This document shows positions 31,577-39,611 of a DNA stretch of 40,152 nucleotides, one piece after another. Both the position numbers and the translations under genes were made by a program. Every line of letters starts with the position of its first letter. Within the stretch, counting starts at the first letter, position 1. Location of the stretch: positions 1 through 40,152 of the forward strand of contig NZ_CALFIG010000207.1 of NCBI RefSeq assembly GCF_937876455.1, written 5' to 3'. The stretch is from an uncultured Flavobacterium sp. (GTDB lineage: Bacteria; Bacteroidota; Bacteroidia; Flavobacteriales; Flavobacteriaceae). The notes beneath the pieces were generated by a model. The model had not been told where the DNA came from, made no database searches, and worked only from the letters and a program-made list of their open reading frames with translations.

Positions 31577-32779
31577 ACGAAAAGAAAAATACGCAATAAT
31601 TGTACTCAGTAACATTAAGAATCCTCCTAATACAAAGGGCGCTCCTGGAAATAGAAATGGTGCTTCATTGTGTGTAAAAAAATAAAAAACGGTCGACATC
31701 ATTGGAGGACCAATAATAGCCGAGGCGCTCATTAAGCTCGATAATGTCCCTTGTATTTCGCCTTGTTCATTTGAAGGAACTTGTTCAGAAATAACGGCTT
31801 GCATTGCAGGTCCAGCAATTCCGCCTAAACAATAAGGAATAAGAAAAACAAACATCATCCAACTTTCTATTGCTGTGGCAAACAAAAACATACCAATCGT
31901 GTATAAAGCCATACCTACATAGATGCTTTTTTCATTTCCTAATTTAGGATTAATCCATCTGATTAATCCACCTTGAACAATCCCAACTAATAAACCAATT
32001 ACTCCTAAGGAAATACCAACCATTTTTTCATCCCAATTAAAGCGATACATAGTAAAGAAACTCCAATTGCTATGAACAGCATGAGATGCTACGTACAATA
32101 AAAATATTGCGAAAACAAGACCAATTAATTTAGGGTATTTTTTTACATGTAATAAAGCGCCAATTGGATTAGCTCTTTTAATATCAAAAGCTCTTCGGTT
32201 TTCTTTATCTAATGATTCAGGTAAAATGAAAAAACCATATAAAAAGTTGAGTAAACATAATACAGCAGCAGCATAAAATGGTACTCGAGCGCCATATTGT
32301 CCTAGTAAACCACCAATTACGGGCCCAATAATGAAGCCTAAGCCAAAAGCGGCACCAATCATTCCAAAGTTTTTTGCTCGATTTTCGGGTGTACTCACAT
32401 CTGCAATATAAGCTGAAGCAGTTGTAATACTTGCGCCTGTTAAACCAGCTATAATTCTTCCTACAAATAACCAAGTGATTGTAGGTGCAAAAGCCAATAA
32501 CAAGTAGTCCATAGAAAAAGCAAATAGCGAAATTAAAATGATAGGCCTTCTCCCATATTTATCACTTAAATTACCAATTAGTGGTGCAAAAATAAATTGC
32601 GTAAATGCATAGGCAAATGTTAACCAACCTCCAATTTTTGCTGCTTCACTAATATCACCATGAATCAGTTCTTTTATCAATTTTGGAATTACAGGAATTA
32701 TTATCCCCCATCCTGTAATATCAATTAACATGGTAATAAATATAAATCCTATCGCAGCTTGTTTCGGGTTCTTTTTCAT
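31556..32779 (-). CDS. TetA-like MFS drug/metabolite exporter
   Basis: A 407-residue, 12-helix MFS protein of the DHA1 (Tet) branch. Motif A, GNLSDKYGRRP, lies between helices 2 and 3 (about 68-78). The antiporter-type segment GFIIGPVIGG of helix 5 and a first-helix MLIDITGWGIIIPVIP resembling TetA proteins are visible. Probably a proton-coupled exporter of an unknown compound. Proteins of this kind are widespread in Flavobacteriaceae, and sequence alone does not show tetracycline resistance. Convergent with, and functionally separate from, the starch operon. A possible -7 box (TATTTTTG, minus strand 32886-32893) lies about 107 bp upstream. Confidence 0.85.
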   Translation of the reverse strand: MKKNPKQAAIGFIFITMLIDITGWGIIIPVIPKLIKELIHGDISEAAKIGGWLTFAYAFTQFIFAPLIGNLSDKYGRRPIILISLFAFSMDYLLLAFAPTITWLFVGRIIAGLTGASITTASAYIADVSTPENRAKNFGMIGAAFGLGFIIGPVIGGLLGQYGARVPFYAAAVLCLLNFLYGFFILPESLDKENRRAFDIKRANPIGALLHVKKYPKLIGLVFAIFLLYVASHAVHSNWSFFTMYRFNWDEKMVGISLGVIGLLVGIVQGGLIRWINPKLGNEKSIYVGMALYTIGMFLFATAIESWMMFVFLIPYCLGGIAGPAMQAVISEQVPSNEQGEIQGTLSSLMSASAIIGPPMMSTVFYFFTHNEAPFLFPGAPFVLGGFLMLLSTIIAYFSFRKKQNAV

Positions 32780-32919
32780 ATGTAGCTAATTATTTGTTTT
32801 TTATTGGTCAAATGATATCGCCTATCTTAATTAGTGTTTGCATACAAACGATTTTGTTTATGGCAATTGTAATCTTACAAATAAACAAAAATATTTTCTG
32901 TAAATGAGAGTTCTGTATT

Positions 32920-33291
32920 TTATAATTTTCTATTCGTTCCATCAAAAATATAGATCCATATCATTCTTGAACATCTAAAATTAAAAGTGCTTAATAGTAA
33001 TGTTGCTGCTACGATACTAAGAATAATAGTTACATAACTAGAAATAAATACATGTAAAAACAAAAACAACAATAGCATTTCTCCTACTGCAAGCGCATAG
33101 CTTACAAACATAGATCCAAAAAAATAGCCTGGTTCTTTTTCAAATTTATGGTTGCAAGTTGAGCAGTGTTCATGCATTTTTGGAATCCGCAATAAGAGTA
33201 AATTTCCTGATGTAGCAAATACTTTTCCTTGCTCACATTTTGGACATTTTTCGTTTAAAATATTTTTTAATAGGGCTAGGTAAGAGGTCAT
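32920..33291 (-). CDS. DUF983 family membrane protein with two CxxC pairs
   Basis: A 123-residue protein recognisable as DUF983: CPKCEQGKVF (CxxC at about 16-19), CSTCNHKFEKEPGYFFGSMFVSYAL (CxxC at about 43-46) and two hydrophobic helices in the C-terminal half. The cysteine pairs form a small zinc-ribbon-like cytoplasmic part before the membrane segments. Function is not established. It follows odhB on the same strand, but a terminator lies between, so expression is by read-through or from an unseen promoter. Confidence 0.85.
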   Translation of the reverse strand: MTSYLALLKNILNEKCPKCEQGKVFATSGNLLLLRIPKMHEHCSTCNHKFEKEPGYFFGSMFVSYALAVGEMLLLFLFLHVFISSYVTIILSIVAATLLLSTFNFRCSRMIWIYIFDGTNRKL

Positions 33292-33304
33292 ATTTTTACA
33301 TTTA

Positions 33305-33334
33305 AAAACCCGATTAGAAATGTAATCGGGTTTT
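33305..33334 (-). terminator. Terminator of the odhA-odhB operon
   Basis: AAAACCCGATTA, loop GAAATG, TAATCGGGTTTT forms a 12-bp stem lying 25 bp after the odhB stop, with a T-rich tail on the minus strand. Confidence 0.85.
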
Positions 33335-33359
33335 AAGTTTATTTTAAAAAGGGTTGAAA

Positions 33360-34577
33360 TTACAATTCTAATGCCTTTTTAGGATTGTTATCCATTAATA
33401 GTTCCGTTGGATTTTCTAATGCTTCTTTAACAGCTACTAAGAATCCAACTGATTCCCGACCATCAATAATTCTATGATCATAAGATAAGGCAACATACAT
33501 AACAGGAGCAATTACGATTTGTCCATTTTTAACAATAGCTCGCTCTACCACGTTGTGCATACCTAAAATTCCTGATTGTGGAGGATTGATAATTGGTGTA
33601 GACAACATACTACCAAATACACCACCATTAGAAATAGTAAATGTACCACCCGTCATTTCATCAACAGTAATTTGCCCGTCACGAGCTCGGATAGCGAGTC
33701 TTTTAATTTCTGCTTCTACGCCACGGAATGATAATAATTCGGCATTTCTAACTACAGGTACCATAAGCCCTTTTGGTCCAGAAACTGCAACTGAAATGTC
33801 ACAGAAGTCATAAGATATTTTCTCTTGACCATCAATCATTGAATTTACATCTGGGTACAATTGCAAAGCTCTAGTTACTGCTTTAGTGAAAAACGACATA
33901 AACCCTAATCCTAAACCATGTTTTGCTTTAAACTCATCTTTATATTGTTCGCGCAACGCATAGATAGCTGTCATATCAACTTCATTAAAAGTAGTTAACA
34001 TGGCAGTTTCGTTTTTAGCAGCAACTAAACGTTCAGCTACTTTTCTACGTAACATAGAAAGTTTTGTTCGTTCGGAACCACGAGAACCTCCTGTAGGTGT
34101 TCCCATAGATGGTACAGCATTAGCTGCATCTTCAGTTGTGATTCTACCTCCTTTGCCTGTTCCTACAATATCAGAAGGCTGAATGTTTTTCTCGGCTAAT
34201 ATTTTCTTTGCTGCAGGTGAAGCTGAACCCGTTGCATAAGTAGTTTCTTGCACAGGTGTTGTTTTTGGTGCATCTTCTTTTTTAGTTTCAGCTTTTGGTG
34301 CCTCGGTTGCTGGAGCGCTTGCACCGCCTTCTGGTTTAGAAGCATCTGTGTCAATTAAACAAACTACAGCACCTACAGCCACAGTGTCACCTTCTTCCGC
34401 TTTAAGCGTAATAATTCCGCTCATTTCAGCTGGTAATTCAAGTGTTGCTTTATCTGAATCAACCTCAGCAATTGCCTGGTCTTTTTCTACATAATCTCCA
34501 TCTTTTACTAACCAAGTAGCAATTTCTACTTCTTTTATTGATTCCCCTGGTGAAGGGACTTTCATTTCTAAAATCAT
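33360..34577 (-). CDS. sucB: Dihydrolipoyllysine succinyltransferase (2-oxoglutarate dehydrogenase E2)
   Basis: A 405-residue E2 core. The lipoyl domain (1-75) carries the lipoylated Lys43 in DSDKATLELPAEMSG, followed by an Ala/Pro/Glu/Lys-rich flexible linker, the E1/E3-binding domain (about 118-155, SPAAKKILAEKNI to GKGGRITTED) and the acyltransferase domain (about 175-405). Catalytic His368 and Asp372 lie in DHRIIDGRES. It transfers succinyl from lipoamide to CoA in the TCA cycle. It lies 57 bp downstream of the E1 gene on the same strand, forming the usual sucA-sucB pair. E3 (lipoamide dehydrogenase) is not in this window. Confidence 0.96.
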   Translation of the reverse strand: MILEMKVPSPGESIKEVEIATWLVKDGDYVEKDQAIAEVDSDKATLELPAEMSGIITLKAEEGDTVAVGAVVCLIDTDASKPEGGASAPATEAPKAETKKEDAPKTTPVQETTYATGSASPAAKKILAEKNIQPSDIVGTGKGGRITTEDAANAVPSMGTPTGGSRGSERTKLSMLRRKVAERLVAAKNETAMLTTFNEVDMTAIYALREQYKDEFKAKHGLGLGFMSFFTKAVTRALQLYPDVNSMIDGQEKISYDFCDISVAVSGPKGLMVPVVRNAELLSFRGVEAEIKRLAIRARDGQITVDEMTGGTFTISNGGVFGSMLSTPIINPPQSGILGMHNVVERAIVKNGQIVIAPVMYVALSYDHRIIDGRESVGFLVAVKEALENPTELLMDNNPKKALEL

Positions 34578-34634
34578 CGGTATATAATTTTATAAAGTGT
34601 TGTTATATGTTATTTCAAAAATACGATTTATTTT

Positions 34635-37382
34635 TTATAAATTTTTATCAAATACTTTAGCAATAGTAGCCGCATGGCGTTTTTTAGAACGCGTATAGCT
34701 ACCAGCAGCAGGAGCACTATAAGCTGGTGATGAGGCTAGTCTTAATTTTACTAAATCAAAATTCATTAGCATGTAACCATAAGCGCCCATATTTTTTGGT
34801 TCTTCTTGTGCCCAAACATAATCATTGGCATTTGAATATTTAGCAATGACTGCCTGTAATTGATCTATTGCTAAAGGGAATAATTGTTCAATACGAACTA
34901 AAGCTACATCGTTTCTTCCTAAGTTCTCTCTTTCTGCTTTTAAATCATAATAAAATTTACCTGTACAGAATACTAATGTTTTTACATCTGCAGCATGTAC
35001 ATGTACATCATCAATTACTTCTTGGAATGTGCCAGAAGCAAACTCTTCTACCCCTGAAACAGCCTCTGGATGACGCAGTAAACTTTTTGGTGTAAATACC
35101 ATCAATGGTTTTCTGTAATTCGTTAGCATTTGTCTTCTCAATAAGTGGAAGAAATTTGCAGGGGTTGTACAATCTGCCACAAACATATTTTGTTGAGAAC
35201 ACAATTGTAAATAACGCTCCATTCTTGCAGACGAATGCTCAGCACCTTGATTTTCATACCCATGAGGCATTAAGAAAACCAATCCGTTTTGACTATTCCA
35301 TTTGTCTTCCGCAGCAGAAATGTATTGATCAATCATAATTTGAGCGCCATTTGAAAAATCTCCAAATTGTGCTTCCCAAATGGTTAATGTTTTTGGCGAC
35401 GCTAACGCATATCCATAATCAAAACCTACCACACCATATTCGGATAATAACGAGTTGAAAGCATTAAAGTTTCCTTTCTTGTTTGGAATATGATCTAGTA
35501 ATACAACTTCTTCTTCAGATTCATCTACTTTTACAACCGCATGACGATGAGAAAAAGTCCCTCTCTCTACATCTTGCCCTGAAATACGCACATTATAGCC
35601 TTCCGTTAGCAAAGAGCCATACGCTAACATTTCGCCCATAGCCCAATCTAACTTATTTGTGTCAAAATACATTACTTTTCTGTCGTTGATTAGTTTTTGT
35701 ATTTTACTAATAAATTTTTTATCGGTAGGCAATTCAGTAACTACTTTTGCAATGTCAGTTAATATTTTTTTATCTACAGCGGTGTTGATTTTTTCTAACA
35801 TTTTAGTTCTGTTAGCTTTTGTAAAACCAGCCCATTCATCTTGCATAAATGGTGTAATTACTGTTAGTTCTTCCGCTCTTGAAGCATTTAAATTTTCATC
35901 TAATTTAGCTTTGTATGCCTCTTCAATTTCTTTTACATATGAAGAGGAAATTATATTTTGTTCGGCTAATTTAGCACCATAAATATCTCTAACATTTTTG
36001 TGCTTAGCTAGTGTTTTGTATAATTTTGGTTGTGTAAATCGAGGTTCATCACCTTCGTTATGACCATATTTTCTGTAACCCAATACATCTATATACACAT
36101 CTAATCCAAATTGCATTCTGTATTCTAAGGCAAATGTCATAGCTTTTACAACCGCCTCAGCATCATCAGCATTTACATGAATAACTGGAGAAGCAGTAAG
36201 CTTGGCAACATCTGTACAATAGGTAGCAGATCTTGAATCTGTGTAGTTAGTTGTAAATCCTACTTGGTTATTAATTACCACATGGATTGTTCCTTGTGTT
36301 TTATATCCATCAAGATTTACCATTTGTGCTACTTCATAAACTAAGCCTTGTCCGGCAACGGCAGCATCTCCATGTACAATTACAGGTAATACTTTTTTAG
36401 GTTCGTTTGCGAATAATCTATCTTGTTTAGAACGTGTAATGCCTTCAACTACGGCACCTACTGTTTCTAAATGAGATGGATTTGGAACTAAGTTAATATT
36501 TATTGCTTTTCCTGCTCTAGTGGTTTTGTGAGTTGTAATTCCAAGGTGGTATTTTACATCTCCATCAAAATGATCTTCATCTGCATAATCTTTTCCATCA
36601 AATTCACTGAAGATATTTTTTGTAGGTTTATCAAAAACATTGGCTAGAATATTTAAACGCCCTCTGTGCGCCATACCTAGTACAACTTGTTCAACGCCTG
36701 CTTGTGCTGCATCTTCAATAAGTAAATCAAAAGCAGGAACAACAGCTTCGTTACCTTCTAAAGAAAAACGTTTTTGTCCTACATATTTGGTGTGTAAAAA
36801 GTTTTCAAAAGAAACGGCTTCGTTAAGTTTTTCAAGAATTATTTTTTTTCTTTCTGACGAAACTTCGTCAGTCATAGCGTTTATTTTTGATTCAATCCAT
36901 TGAATTGCTTTTGGGTCACGAATGTATTTGTATTCGAAAGCTAAAGACTGGCAAAATAACTTTTCTAAAAGTTGAATTAGTTCACCTAATGTTATTGGTG
37001 TTTTATTTACTAATGTCGAAGATTGAAACACAGTCGTTAAATCTGTCGACGACAAATGGAAATTTTCAATCGCTAAAGAAGGAGAAAATGTTCTTCTATC
37101 TCTAACAGGATTCGTTTTTGAAAACAAATGTCCGTTTGTTCTATATGCTTCAATAAGTTGTATAACTCGTATCTCTTTCTCTATTTTCTCAGAAAGATTA
37201 GAGTGGTCAATAGTTACATTGCCTAGTTCTTCAGTAGGGTTTGCAAATTCGTTTGCAAAATCAAAACCTTGAAAAAAGCTTCTCCAGCTAGGCTCTATGC
37301 TATCTGGATTTTGTAAATATTGATCGTATAGTTCAGCAAAATATGCTGTGTGTGCTGCGTTTAAAAATGAAAACCTATCCAT
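34635..37382 (-). CDS. sucA: 2-oxoglutarate dehydrogenase E1 component
   Basis: A 915-residue thiamine-diphosphate enzyme that decarboxylates 2-oxoglutarate and succinylates the E2 lipoyl group. The N-terminal segment FLNAAHTAYFAELYDQYLQNPDSIEPSWRSFF is typical of OdhA/SucA. ThDP-binding parts are GMAHRGRLN (about 243-251) and the HGDAAVAGQGLVYE...INNQVGFTT region (about 328-365). The pyrimidine-binding domain with the HRHAVVK segment and MPHGYENQGAEHSSAR lies in the C-terminal half. Length is normal for the family. A good promoter is seen upstream, and sucB follows on the same transcript. Confidence 0.97.
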   Translation of the reverse strand: MDRFSFLNAAHTAYFAELYDQYLQNPDSIEPSWRSFFQGFDFANEFANPTEELGNVTIDHSNLSEKIEKEIRVIQLIEAYRTNGHLFSKTNPVRDRRTFSPSLAIENFHLSSTDLTTVFQSSTLVNKTPITLGELIQLLEKLFCQSLAFEYKYIRDPKAIQWIESKINAMTDEVSSERKKIILEKLNEAVSFENFLHTKYVGQKRFSLEGNEAVVPAFDLLIEDAAQAGVEQVVLGMAHRGRLNILANVFDKPTKNIFSEFDGKDYADEDHFDGDVKYHLGITTHKTTRAGKAININLVPNPSHLETVGAVVEGITRSKQDRLFANEPKKVLPVIVHGDAAVAGQGLVYEVAQMVNLDGYKTQGTIHVVINNQVGFTTNYTDSRSATYCTDVAKLTASPVIHVNADDAEAVVKAMTFALEYRMQFGLDVYIDVLGYRKYGHNEGDEPRFTQPKLYKTLAKHKNVRDIYGAKLAEQNIISSSYVKEIEEAYKAKLDENLNASRAEELTVITPFMQDEWAGFTKANRTKMLEKINTAVDKKILTDIAKVVTELPTDKKFISKIQKLINDRKVMYFDTNKLDWAMGEMLAYGSLLTEGYNVRISGQDVERGTFSHRHAVVKVDESEEEVVLLDHIPNKKGNFNAFNSLLSEYGVVGFDYGYALASPKTLTIWEAQFGDFSNGAQIMIDQYISAAEDKWNSQNGLVFLMPHGYENQGAEHSSARMERYLQLCSQQNMFVADCTTPANFFHLLRRQMLTNYRKPLMVFTPKSLLRHPEAVSGVEEFASGTFQEVIDDVHVHAADVKTLVFCTGKFYYDLKAERENLGRNDVALVRIEQLFPLAIDQLQAVIAKYSNANDYVWAQEEPKNMGAYGYMLMNFDLVKLRLASSPAYSAPAAGSYTRSKKRHAATIAKVFDKNL

Positions 37383-37421
37383 GATATTGATGTATCAATC
37401 TTTGGGGTTAAAAAATTAATG

Positions 37422-37454
37422 CAAAAGTATAAACTTTTCTGCTAATCTTTCAAA
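37422..37454 (-). promoter_or_regulatory. Promoter of the sucA-sucB operon
   Basis: On the minus strand TTTG (37451-37454), a 21-bp spacer and TACTTTTG followed by C (37422-37429) match the Bacteroidota consensus. The leader would be about 33 nt. Confidence 0.7.
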
Positions 37455-37501
37455 GAATTTTATACTTTTATACACTAAATTGTAAATTATTTAAAAAGGA
37501 T

Positions 37502-38038
37502 ATGAAAAAATGCTTAAAGTTATCAAAATCATTTTTTTTAGGGGTTTTAATTCTGAATTTTTCAATTTTAACTGCTCAAGAAGAAAGTGGTTCTAAGATT
37601 AAAAGTAATTTTTGGAAGCATGTTACTTATGGAGGAGGGTTAGGATTAGCCGTAGGAGGCGGTTTTACAGATGTTTCTTTAGCGCCAACCGCTTATTATA
37701 ATTTTAATTCTAAAACAGCGATGGGCTGTGGTTTAATAGGGAGTTACAGTAAACAAAGTGGTTATTTTTCTTCGGCGATTTATGGAGTAAGCACTATTGG
37801 ATTGTTTAATGCTTTTGAAGAAATGCAATTGTCTGTTGAGGTTGAGCAACTTAGAGTTAACAATAGTTTTGCTACCAATTCACAAGCCAATCGAAATTTT
37901 TGGAATACATCTTTGTTTTTAGGTGCAGGGTATAGATCTCAAAATGTAACTGTAGGTGTACGTTATAATGTTTTGTATAAAGAACGCAATAATGTTTATG
38001 CACAAGCTTATATGCCTTTTGTAAGAATTCAATTTTAA
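37502..38038 (+). CDS. Small predicted outer-membrane beta-barrel protein
   Basis: A 178-residue exported protein with a signal peptide (1-25, ILTAQ). The mature part is glycine- and aromatic-rich with alternating hydrophobic strands (YGGGLGLAVGGGFTDVSLAP, YYNFNSKTAMGCGLIGSYS, NVTVGVRYNVLYKERNNVYA) and ends in the aromatic terminus RIQF, as expected of an 8-stranded outer-membrane barrel. Function unknown. From memory, small proteins near sucA in flavobacteria are sometimes labelled alpha-ketoglutarate decarboxylase in databases; nothing in this sequence supports that activity. A weak -7 box (TACTTTTA, 37463-37470) precedes it. It is divergent from sucA, and its stop overlaps that of the convergent gene. 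Confidence 0.75.
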   Translation: MKKCLKLSKSFFLGVLILNFSILTAQEESGSKIKSNFWKHVTYGGGLGLAVGGGFTDVSLAPTAYYNFNSKTAMGCGLIGSYSKQSGYFSSAIYGVSTIGLFNAFEEMQLSVEVEQLRVNNSFATNSQANRNFWNTSLFLGAGYRSQNVTVGVRYNVLYKERNNVYAQAYMPFVRIQF

Positions 38039-38385
38039 TAATATTTTCTGAACCATACTTTTTGCCATTCTCTTTTTAGAATTAAAAAAGCAACTTGTTC
38101 GGCTAGTTGAACCAGGTCAGAACCATCTAATTTTTTTATTTGGTCTTCTGAAACATCAATGATATAAAGTAGATTTAAGTATTCGGTAAATTTACGTTGA
38201 ATTAAATACAGTAATTTTTCTTGAATTCTTTTTTTAAATTCAAAAGGCAAAATACTGATTGGAATATCAATATTTTCATTAGCTAAGGCAAAATCTTTGT
38301 TGACTTGTTCAATCAATTTGAAATACAAATTTTCTTCTTCGGCTTGCGAAATTAAGGCGTCAATAGTTGCAGGTGAATGATACAT
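38035..38385 (-). CDS. Conserved-looking hypothetical protein
   Basis: With the ATG at 38385 this is a 116-residue soluble, mostly helical protein (MYHSPATIDALISQAEEENLY at its start, FEFKKRIQEKLLYLIQRKFTEYLNLLYIIDVSEDQIKKL in the middle, and a basic end REWQKVWFRKYY). I recognise no family. The frame stays open upstream to an ATG at 38487, but that extension is a low-complexity hydrophobic run in AT-rich DNA and is less likely. It lies downstream of the polyprenyl synthase gene on the same strand with a gap of 110 bp, so it may be co-transcribed. Its stop overlaps the convergent barrel gene by 4 bp. Confidence 0.65.
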   Translation of the reverse strand: MYHSPATIDALISQAEEENLYFKLIEQVNKDFALANENIDIPISILPFEFKKRIQEKLLYLIQRKFTEYLNLLYIIDVSEDQIKKLDGSDLVQLAEQVAFLILKREWQKVWFRKYY

Positions 38386-38495
38386 TTTAATTACAATAAC
38401 AAATTCAAAAATCAATAACAAAGCTTTAAAAATCAACATCAAGTATAGTTTTAAAATTAAATTTTGAAGTTGATATCGTAATTGCATTTGATTAA

Positions 38496-39470
38496 TTACA
38501 CGTTTCTTCCCATTAAATTTTCCCCAAAGGCTTTTAAAATAGCTTTCTTTTCGTCATCTATAGCCATTTTTTCTAAAGTTTCAAAAGCTTTTAAGGTGTA
38601 ATTTGCTATCGCTTTTTTAGTTGCTTCGCTTGCGCCGCTTTCTACAAATATTTTCTTAGCAGCTTCAATTTTTTCTGCATTATCAGCTAATTGAATGGAG
38701 AATAAATGTGACAATTGTTGTTTGTCATTTGCATTTGCAAACTCCATTGCTTTTAAAAATAAATACGTTTTTTTATTTTCGATAATATCTCCTCCCACTT
38801 GTTTGCCAAAATTTTCTGGGTTTCCAAAAGCGTCTAAGTAATCATCTTGCAATTGAAAAGCAATGCCTAAATTTAATCCGAAATCATAAATTAAATTTTC
38901 ATTTTCTTCAGAAGTTTCCGCTACAATAGCACCCATTTTCACGGCAGCACCAAGCAAAACAGCGGTTTTGTATTCTATCATTTTCAAATAGTCAGAAATG
39001 GTAACATCTGTTCGTGTTTCGAAATCCACATCATATTGTTGCCCTTCACAAACTTCTAAGGCCGTTTTACTAAATAATTTAGCTAGTTTTTGAAAAATTT
39101 CAGGCTTATAGTTTTCAAAATATTGATACGCCAAAATCAGCATAGCGTCTCCCGAAAGTATACCCGTATTTATATTCCATTTTTCATGTACGGTTGGTTT
39201 TCCTCTTCGCAAAGGCGCATCATCCATAATATCATCATGAATTAATGAAAAATTATGAAAAACTTCTATTGCCGTAGCTGCTGGTAGCGCTTGTTTATAG
39301 TCACCATCAAAAACAGCCGTTGACAGTAACGTTAAAACAGGTCTAATTCTTTTGCCTCCTAATTCTAGGATATAGGAAATAGGAGTGTATAAATTTTTTG
39401 GTTCCTTGTCTAAATTAGTGTTTTCAAAGTGATTTTTAACAACCTCTTGAAATTGTTGTAAGCTTAACAT
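38496..39470 (-). CDS. Polyprenyl (geranylgeranyl-range) diphosphate synthase
   Basis: A 324-residue trans-prenyl synthase. GGKRIRP (38-44) binds isopentenyl diphosphate. The first Asp-rich motif is DDIMD (79-83) followed by APLRRGKPTVH, and the second is LQDDYLD (Asp209/210/213). Phe75, five residues before the first motif, is a bulky residue of the kind that limits chain length, and there is no two-residue insertion in the first motif as in bacterial farnesyl synthases. This points to a short-chain (C15-C20) product rather than a quinone side chain, by inference. Role: isoprenoid supply, for example for carotenoids or other lipids. No neighbour fixes the pathway. Confidence 0.88.
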   Translation of the reverse strand: MLSLQQFQEVVKNHFENTNLDKEPKNLYTPISYILELGGKRIRPVLTLLSTAVFDGDYKQALPAATAIEVFHNFSLIHDDIMDDAPLRRGKPTVHEKWNINTGILSGDAMLILAYQYFENYKPEIFQKLAKLFSKTALEVCEGQQYDVDFETRTDVTISDYLKMIEYKTAVLLGAAVKMGAIVAETSEENENLIYDFGLNLGIAFQLQDDYLDAFGNPENFGKQVGGDIIENKKTYLFLKAMEFANANDKQQLSHLFSIQLADNAEKIEAAKKIFVESGASEATKKAIANYTLKAFETLEKMAIDDEKKAILKAFGENLMGRNV

Positions 39471-39560
39471 TTCTATATTTTTTTGCTAAGATAAGTTATT
39501 TGTTAGAATTGCTTAGTGTTATTCAATTGTTAATTTTTTTAAAAAACTTGGGAAACTATT

Positions 39561-39590
39561 TTTGTATTTAAAGTTTCCTGGTTATTTTTG
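39561..39590 (+). promoter_or_regulatory. Promoter of the TetR-type regulator gene
   Basis: TTTG (39561-39564), an 18-bp spacer and TATTTTTG followed by C (39583-39590) match the Bacteroidota consensus, 21 bp before the ATG at 39612. Confidence 0.7.
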
Positions 39591-39611
39591 CACACCATTT
39601 TTAAGTAAATA

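Noticed and set aside
32836..32849. GTTTG-CATA-CAAAC inverted repeat upstream of the TetA-like gene
   Set aside because: Only a 5-bp dyad in AT-rich DNA with no adjacent regulator; not enough to call an operator.
35659..35982. 107-codon plus-strand frame inside sucA
   Set aside because: Antisense shadow of the 2-oxoglutarate dehydrogenase gene, with a composition like other shadows and no start signals.
38386..38487. N-terminal 34-residue hydrophobic extension of the hypothetical protein
   Set aside because: Low-complexity Leu/Ile-rich reading of an AT-rich spacer. It may look like a membrane helix, but the ATG at 38385 starts a normal soluble sequence.
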